64,000 nucleotides of DNA from CAVPUA01 sp963828015 (GTDB lineage: Bacteria; Actinomycetota; Actinomycetes; Mycobacteriales; Jatrophihabitantaceae), in contig CAWHCD010000006.1 of NCBI GenBank assembly GCA_963828015.1, positions 806,001-870,000 of the forward strand, written 5' to 3'. Below, piece after piece: positions 59,819-64,000 of the stretch (positions are counted from its first letter, which is position 1; each line of letters begins with the position of its first letter). The notes beneath the pieces are model-generated. The model searched no databases and had not been told where the DNA came from. It saw only the letters and a list, made by a program, of their open reading frames with translations. The translations under genes and the position numbers were made by a program.

Positions 59819-60946
59819 ATGCGCAAGCGCGCACTCAGCTTGATCGTCGTCGCTGGGGTGACCGCATCGCTCGCCTTGAGCGCATGTAGCTCCAGCTCGA
59901 AGTCCAGCTCCTCCAGCTCGTCGGCCAGCTCGGGGTCATCCTCCGCGTCCGCCGCAGCCTTCAACGGCAATGGCGCGAAGGTCGGCATCATCCTGCCCGA
60001 CACGACGTCCTCGCCGCGCTGGGTCAGCTCCGACCCGCAGGCCCTGGCCGCTGACTGCAAGAAGGACAACCTCAACTGCGACATCCAGAACGCCGGCGGT
60101 GACGCAGCCAAGATGCAGACCATCGCCCAGCAGATGGAAGCCAATGGCGTCAAGGCGCTGATGATCGTCAACCTCGACAGCCAGTCGGGTGCCACGATCG
60201 AGCAGGCGGCCAAGAAGCTCGGCATCATCACGGTCGACTATGACCGCCTGACCCTCGGCGGCGGCGCTTCGCTGTACGTGTCCTTCGACAACACCAAGGT
60301 CGGAACGCTGCAGGGTAACGCGCTCGTTGCCTGCCCGCAGGTGGCGGGCCAGACCGCCGTCCAGTACGCCGAGATCGACGGTGCGGCCACGGACAACAAC
60401 GCGACGCTGTTCCACGCGGGCTACGACGCGGTGCTGTCCAAGACTCCGGGTTGGACCAAGGTTGCCGAGACCAACGGCAACTGGGACGGCCCGACGGCCG
60501 GCACCCAGTTCAACACGATCCTGGGCGCTCACCCGAACGTGAAGGCCGTCATGGTTGCCAATGACACCATGGCCAACGCGGTCGTCACCGACCTGCAGGC
60601 CCAGCACCTCAACGGCCAGGTCGCGGTTTCCGGTCAGGACGCCACGTCGCAGGGTCTGCAGCACATCATGGATGGTGATCAGTGCTTCACCATCTACAAG
60701 CCGACCGCTCAGGAATCCGGCCCGGCCATCGACGCCATCGCGGCGCTCGTGACCGGCAAGACCCCGGCCGGTACGACCACGGTCACCGACACGTCGAACA
60801 ACACGCAGATCCCTGCGCTGCTGGCGACGCCGATCGTGATCACCAAGTCCAACGTGGCCGACCCGATCAATGCGGGTGACACCAGCAAGAGCGGCACCTG
60901 CACGGGGGCCTACGCGGCCAAGTGCACGGCGGCCGGAGTTAAGTAA
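59819..60946 (+). CDS. xylF: Sugar ABC transporter substrate-binding lipoprotein (XylF-like)
   Basis: Extracytoplasmic sugar-binding lipoprotein of 375 residues. The lipobox LSAC lipidates Cys23; a Ser-rich linker follows. The periplasmic-binding fold shows KVGIILPDTTSSPRWVSSDPQAL, ALMIVNLDSQSGATIEQAAKKLGIITVDYDRL, and VMVANDTMANAVVTDLQAQHLNGQVAVSGQDA, as in xylose-binding proteins of the DUF-free RbsB/XylF class. D-xylose is inferred from the adjacent xylAB. AAAGGCGG lies before the ATG. A strong hairpin after it should raise its mRNA level over the next genes. Confidence 0.9.
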   Translation: MRKRALSLIVVAGVTASLALSACSSSSKSSSSSSSASSGSSSASAAAFNGNGAKVGIILPDTTSSPRWVSSDPQALAADCKKDNLNCDIQNAGGDAAKMQTIAQQMEANGVKALMIVNLDSQSGATIEQAAKKLGIITVDYDRLTLGGGASLYVSFDNTKVGTLQGNALVACPQVAGQTAVQYAEIDGAATDNNATLFHAGYDAVLSKTPGWTKVAETNGNWDGPTAGTQFNTILGAHPNVKAVMVANDTMANAVVTDLQAQHLNGQVAVSGQDATSQGLQHIMDGDQCFTIYKPTAQESGPAIDAIAALVTGKTPAGTTTVTDTSNNTQIPALLATPIVITKSNVADPINAGDTSKSGTCTGAYAAKCTAAGVK

Positions 60947-60955
60947 CTCTGGTTC

Positions 60956-60994
60956 GGGGTGGTCGTCTTCGGGCAAGCTGGAGACGACCACCCC
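60956..60994 (+). terminator. Intercistronic hairpin after the binding-protein gene
   Basis: Arms 60956-60968 and 60982-60994 pair perfectly over 13 bp with a 13-base loop. No T-run. It probably stabilises the 5' cistron or partly stops transcription. Confidence 0.7.
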
Positions 60995-61039
60995 GTTCGC
61001 TTGTCGGAACGGTCTCAGGATCTACGGAGGTAACCAGCT

Positions 61040-61816
61040 GTGAGTGATCAACCGTTACTGCAGATGCGCGGGGTCAACAAGAGTTTCGGTCCGGTCCACG
61101 TGCTGCAAGACGTCGACTTCAGCGCCTACGCCGGCGAGGTCACCGCGCTCGTCGGCGACAACGGCGCCGGCAAGTCCACGCTGGTGAAGTGCATCAGCGG
61201 CACGTACACCATCGACTCCGGCGAGTACCTCTTCGAAGGCAAACCCGTGTCGCTGCACAGCCCGCGCGATGCCGCCGGTCTGGGCATCGAGATCGTGTAT
61301 CAGGACCTCGCGCTGTGCGACAACCTCGACATCGTCCAGAACATGTTCCTCGGACGTGAAGCCACCAACTACCGCACGCTTGACGAAGCGAAGATGGAGC
61401 ACTCGGCCCAGGAGACCCTCGCCTCGTTGTCGGTGCGCACGGTGAAGTCCGTGCGCCAACGCGTCTCCAGCCTGTCGGGTGGGCAGCGCCAGACGGTGGC
61501 CATCGCCAAGGCCGTCCTGTGGAACTCGAAGGTCGTGGTGCTCGACGAGCCGACCGCGGCCCTCGGTGTGGCCCAGACCGCTCAGGTGCTCGATCTGGTC
61601 CGCCGCCTGGCTGACCGGGGGCTCGCCGTCGTCCTGATTTCACACAACATGCTCGACGTGCTTCAGGTATCGGACCGCATCGCCACGCTTTACCTCGGCC
61701 GGCTGGCCGCGACGGTCAAGCGCAGCGACGTCAACCAGCAGCAGCTCGTCGAACTCATCACCACTGGGCAGTCCTCGAGCATCGATCTCGAGACGCTGAA
61801 GGGGGTTCCGGCGTGA
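61040..61816 (+). CDS. Sugar ABC transporter ATP-binding protein, single domain
   Basis: ATPase of 258 residues. Walker A GDNGAGKST, Q-loop VYQDLALCDNL, signature LSGGQRQTVAIAKAV, Walker B VVLDEPTAALG and H-loop ISHN. It has one nucleotide-binding domain, whereas classical XylG or RbsA has two in about 500 residues, so it must work as a homodimer, as in FrcA-type systems. GTG start with GGAGG upstream. Its stop overlaps the permease start as GTGA. Confidence 0.93.
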   Translation: MSDQPLLQMRGVNKSFGPVHVLQDVDFSAYAGEVTALVGDNGAGKSTLVKCISGTYTIDSGEYLFEGKPVSLHSPRDAAGLGIEIVYQDLALCDNLDIVQNMFLGREATNYRTLDEAKMEHSAQETLASLSVRTVKSVRQRVSSLSGGQRQTVAIAKAVLWNSKVVVLDEPTAALGVAQTAQVLDLVRRLADRGLAVVLISHNMLDVLQVSDRIATLYLGRLAATVKRSDVNQQQLVELITTGQSSSIDLETLKGVPA

Positions 61817-63171
61817 GCACGACCGATCAGGGCACGGCTGTCGCCGGCGGACCGGAACCGGTGCCGGTCGCAATTCCGGAGCTGCCCGCGGCGCCCGAAC
61901 TGAGCCCGGGCGACTACTTCCGCAACTACCTCCAGCGCCTGCGCGGCGGCGAGATGGGTTCCCTGCCCGCCGTCACGGGCCTGATCGTGCTCGTCATCCT
62001 CTTCCGCGTCGCGCACCCCTCCTTCGGCGGGTTGTTCAACTTCGCCAACATGCTCACCGAAGGCTCCGGCCCGATCATCCTGGCCATGGGCCTGGTCTTC
62101 GTGCTCCTGCTGGGTGAGATCGACCTGTCGGCCGGCTACGCGGCCGGTGTCTGTGCGATGGTCATGGTCCGCCTGATGGTGGGCTACAACTGGCCCGACA
62201 TCCTCTCCATCGGCGCGGCGCTGTTGACCGGGTGCGTCATCGGCTTCCTGATCGGCTGGCTGGTCGCCAAGATCCGGATTCCGTCCTTCGTCGTCACGCT
62301 GGCGTTCTTCCTGGCCTTCCAGGGGGTCGCGCTCTACATCGCCAACAACGGCAAGGGCCAGACCGGCAACATCAGCATTACCAGCGGATTCGTCAACGGC
62401 CTCACGCACAACACGATGCCGCTGTGGGCCGGCTGGGTCTTCGGTGCCCTTGTCGTCGGTGGCTACGCCCTGCAGAAGCTCATGGCGCAGCGCGCGCGCC
62501 GCCGCGGTGGGCTGTCCGCTGAACCCACCCTGATCACCGCCCTGAAGATCGGCGCGCTGGCCGTCGGCACCTTCCTGTTCGTCTTCGCGCTCAATCAGAA
62601 CCGCTCACTGCACAAGACACCCATTCCGACGAACGTCAACGGCAAGATCCAGTTCATCACGCCGCCGGCGCTCGAGGGCATCCCTTGGGTGGTCGCGGTC
62701 ATCGCGTTCTTCTTCGTGATCTGGACGTTCCTGCTCTCCCGTACCCGCTACGGCCGCCACGTCTACGCGGTCGGTGGGAACGAGGAAGCCTCACGTCGCG
62801 CCGGTATCGCCGTCGACCGGGTGCGTATCTCGGTCTTCATCTTCTGTTCCTTCATGGCCGCGGTCGGTGGCGTGGTGATCGGCTCGAACGTGAAGTCGGT
62901 CAGTGTGTCCAACTACGCCGGCAACACCCTGCTGCTCGCTGTGGGCGCGGCCGTCATCGGTGGCACCAGCTTGTTCGGTGGCAAGGGGCGCATGATCGAC
63001 GCGCTGATCGGTGGCATGGTGGTCGAGGTCATCAACAACGGCATGGCCGACCTCGTCCAGGGCGCCAACAGCTCCGCCGTCCAGTACGTCGTCACCGGCC
63101 TGGTCCTGCTGCTCGCCGCCACGATCGACGCGCTGTCGCGGCGACGAGCCGGCTCCAGCGGCTTGGGTTGA
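61813..63171 (+). CDS. xylH: Sugar ABC transporter permease (XylH-like)
   Basis: Membrane permease of 452 residues with about ten to twelve membrane segments, in the BPD_transp_2 family. LLLGEIDLSAGYAAGVCAM and AVGGNEEASRRAGIAVDRVRISVFIFCSFMAAVGGV are the conserved permease blocks, the second contacting the ATPase. NTLLLAVGAAVIGGTSLFGGKG is near the end. A long loop (about 215-240, MAQRARRRGG) is basic and cytoplasmic. The N-terminus has a 40-residue Pro/Ala-rich extension. Confidence 0.93.
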   Translation: MSTTDQGTAVAGGPEPVPVAIPELPAAPELSPGDYFRNYLQRLRGGEMGSLPAVTGLIVLVILFRVAHPSFGGLFNFANMLTEGSGPIILAMGLVFVLLLGEIDLSAGYAAGVCAMVMVRLMVGYNWPDILSIGAALLTGCVIGFLIGWLVAKIRIPSFVVTLAFFLAFQGVALYIANNGKGQTGNISITSGFVNGLTHNTMPLWAGWVFGALVVGGYALQKLMAQRARRRGGLSAEPTLITALKIGALAVGTFLFVFALNQNRSLHKTPIPTNVNGKIQFITPPALEGIPWVVAVIAFFFVIWTFLLSRTRYGRHVYAVGGNEEASRRAGIAVDRVRISVFIFCSFMAAVGGVVIGSNVKSVSVSNYAGNTLLLAVGAAVIGGTSLFGGKGRMIDALIGGMVVEVINNGMADLVQGANSSAVQYVVTGLVLLLAATIDALSRRRAGSSGLG

Positions 63172-63204
63172 GCGCCGTGACGAGTCCAGGACGGGAGAAA
63201 CTCG

Positions 63205-64000
63205 GTGGCCCGGGCCGCAGCGCGACCAGATGAGATCCGACGCCACAACCTGGGACTGCTCCTGGAGCAGGTGCACCGCGACGGAGAGTTGAGCCGGGCC
63301 GAGCTGACCCAGCGTCTTGGTCTGAACCGCTCGACCATCGGCGTGCTCGTGGCCGGTCTGTCCGAGCTGGGCGTGGTCACCGAGTCGGTACCCAAGGCCA
63401 ACGATCGCGCCGGGCGGCCGTCACACGTCGTCGGGCCCAATGCGGACGGGCCCTACGCGGTGGCCGTCGACCTGGACGTCGATCACCTGGTCATCGCCGC
63501 CATTGGTCTGGGTGGGCGGCTGATCGTGCGCCAGGAAGGGGTGTTGGACGAGGAGCACCGAACCCCCGAGCGCGTGGCCGGGCTGATCGCCGAGCGAGTT
63601 CGGGCGCTGACCGCCGAGGTACCGGTCGGTTGGCCGACCGGTATCGGGGTGAGCATCCCCGGCACCGTCGCCCGGGGAGGGATCCTGGTCGATCAGTCCC
63701 CGAACCTGGGGTGGATCAATGTGCCCTTCGCAAAACTGCTCAGCGCCAAGCTCGACTCCCCCTTGCCGGTGCGAATCGGCAACGACGCCGACCTGGGCGT
63801 GATGGCCGAACACCTTCGCGGCTCGGCCCGGGCCTGCGGTGACGTGGTCTACCTGACCGGGCGCATCGGCGTAGGTGCGGGCATCCTCGTCGATGGCACG
63901 CCGCTGCGCGGGCGCTCGGGCCTGGCCGGCGAGATCGGCCACGTGATTCTCGACCCGAGCGGGCCACTGTGCCATTGCGGCAACCATGGCTGCGCCGAGA
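63205..64000 (+). CDS. Second ROK-family regulator (3' end outside window)
   Basis: The visible 265 residues include a winged HTH (LSRAELTQRLGLNRSTIGVLVAGLSELGVV, about 31-60) and most of a ROK domain: AVAVDLDVDHLVIAAIG, GVSIPGTVARGGILVDQSPNLGW, IGNDADLGVMAEHLRG, GRIGVGAGILVDGTPLRGR, GEIGHVILDPSG and the zinc motif CHCGNHGC. GTG 63205 has GGGAG upstream. It follows the permease gene by 33 bases, so it is probably the last gene of the transporter operon and a regulator of it, or a sugar kinase-like relative; the HTH favours a regulator. Confidence 0.92.
   Translation, partial: MARAAARPDEIRRHNLGLLLEQVHRDGELSRAELTQRLGLNRSTIGVLVAGLSELGVVTESVPKANDRAGRPSHVVGPNADGPYAVAVDLDVDHLVIAAIGLGGRLIVRQEGVLDEEHRTPERVAGLIAERVRALTAEVPVGWPTGIGVSIPGTVARGGILVDQSPNLGWINVPFAKLLSAKLDSPLPVRIGNDADLGVMAEHLRGSARACGDVVYLTGRIGVGAGILVDGTPLRGRSGLAGEIGHVILDPSGPLCHCGNHGCAE

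Overview
The window is 64 kb of high-GC actinobacterial chromosome carrying mostly core genes. The evidence is strong G/C third positions, a proteasome ATPase (Arc/Mpa), mycothiol ligase MshC, an InhA-type enoyl-ACP reductase, a coproporphyrin-type ferrochelatase with a cysteine-rich tail, and many GTG/TTG starts. Gene order follows the Mycobacterium tuberculosis chromosome in three separate blocks, but the sortase protein, the xylose operon and the spacing point to another order, possibly near Frankiales/Jatrophihabitans; that placement is inference. I see no prophage, insertion sequence, plasmid or CRISPR array.

Region 1 (1-18.5 kb) resembles the Rv2115c-Rv2136c neighbourhood: arc, ferredoxin, trmI, an M50 site-2 protease, lepB, a RecB-like nuclease, a HAD phosphatase, metH, a PAC2 protein, mshC, an SRPBCC protein, an SCO1664-family protein, DUF3090, a histidine phosphatase and uppP. 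An aldo/keto reductase and a RecD2-type helicase follow; the helicase appears to start on CTG, overlapping the reductase stop. Region 2 (18.5-30.8 kb) is mixed: a sortase-anchored surface protein, hydrolases, an M20 peptidase, a mucin-like exported protein, tRNA-Leu(GAG), an SDR with a structured leader, membrane proteins, and a TetR/tautomerase pair with twin operators.

Region 3 (30.8-35.2 kb) is an ECF sigma/anti-sigma pair facing an FAD oxidoreductase-DUF1365-DUF1295 operon. It resembles the mycobacterial sigK-rskA-Rv0446c-Rv0449c locus, without the cyclopropane synthase gene and with the sigma pair inverted. Matching ECF-like promoter motifs precede both units. Region 4 (35.2-44.6 kb) holds YceI, DUF4395, dinB with a near-consensus LexA box, a CPBP protease, a molybdate uptake operon (HTH-TOBE regulator, modA, modB, modC), DUF3097 and an actinobacterial hypothetical.

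Region 5 (43.6-55.8 kb) parallels Rv1475c-Rv1485: hemH, inhA, fabG, VWA protein, DUF58, moxR, moaA, a RipA-like NlpC/P60 hydrolase, a PAP2 phosphatase and acn. Region 6 (55.8-64 kb) is a D-xylose module: xylA, xylB and a ROK repressor, then substrate-binding lipoprotein, ATPase and permease, and a second ROK regulator cut by the window edge.

No clearly novel system stands out. The most interesting signals are regulatory: the ECF locus, the CTG start, a possible small gene or sRNA at 34985-35167, paired palindromes, and frequent -10 boxes placed 6-8 nt before start codons, which suggest leaderless mRNAs.
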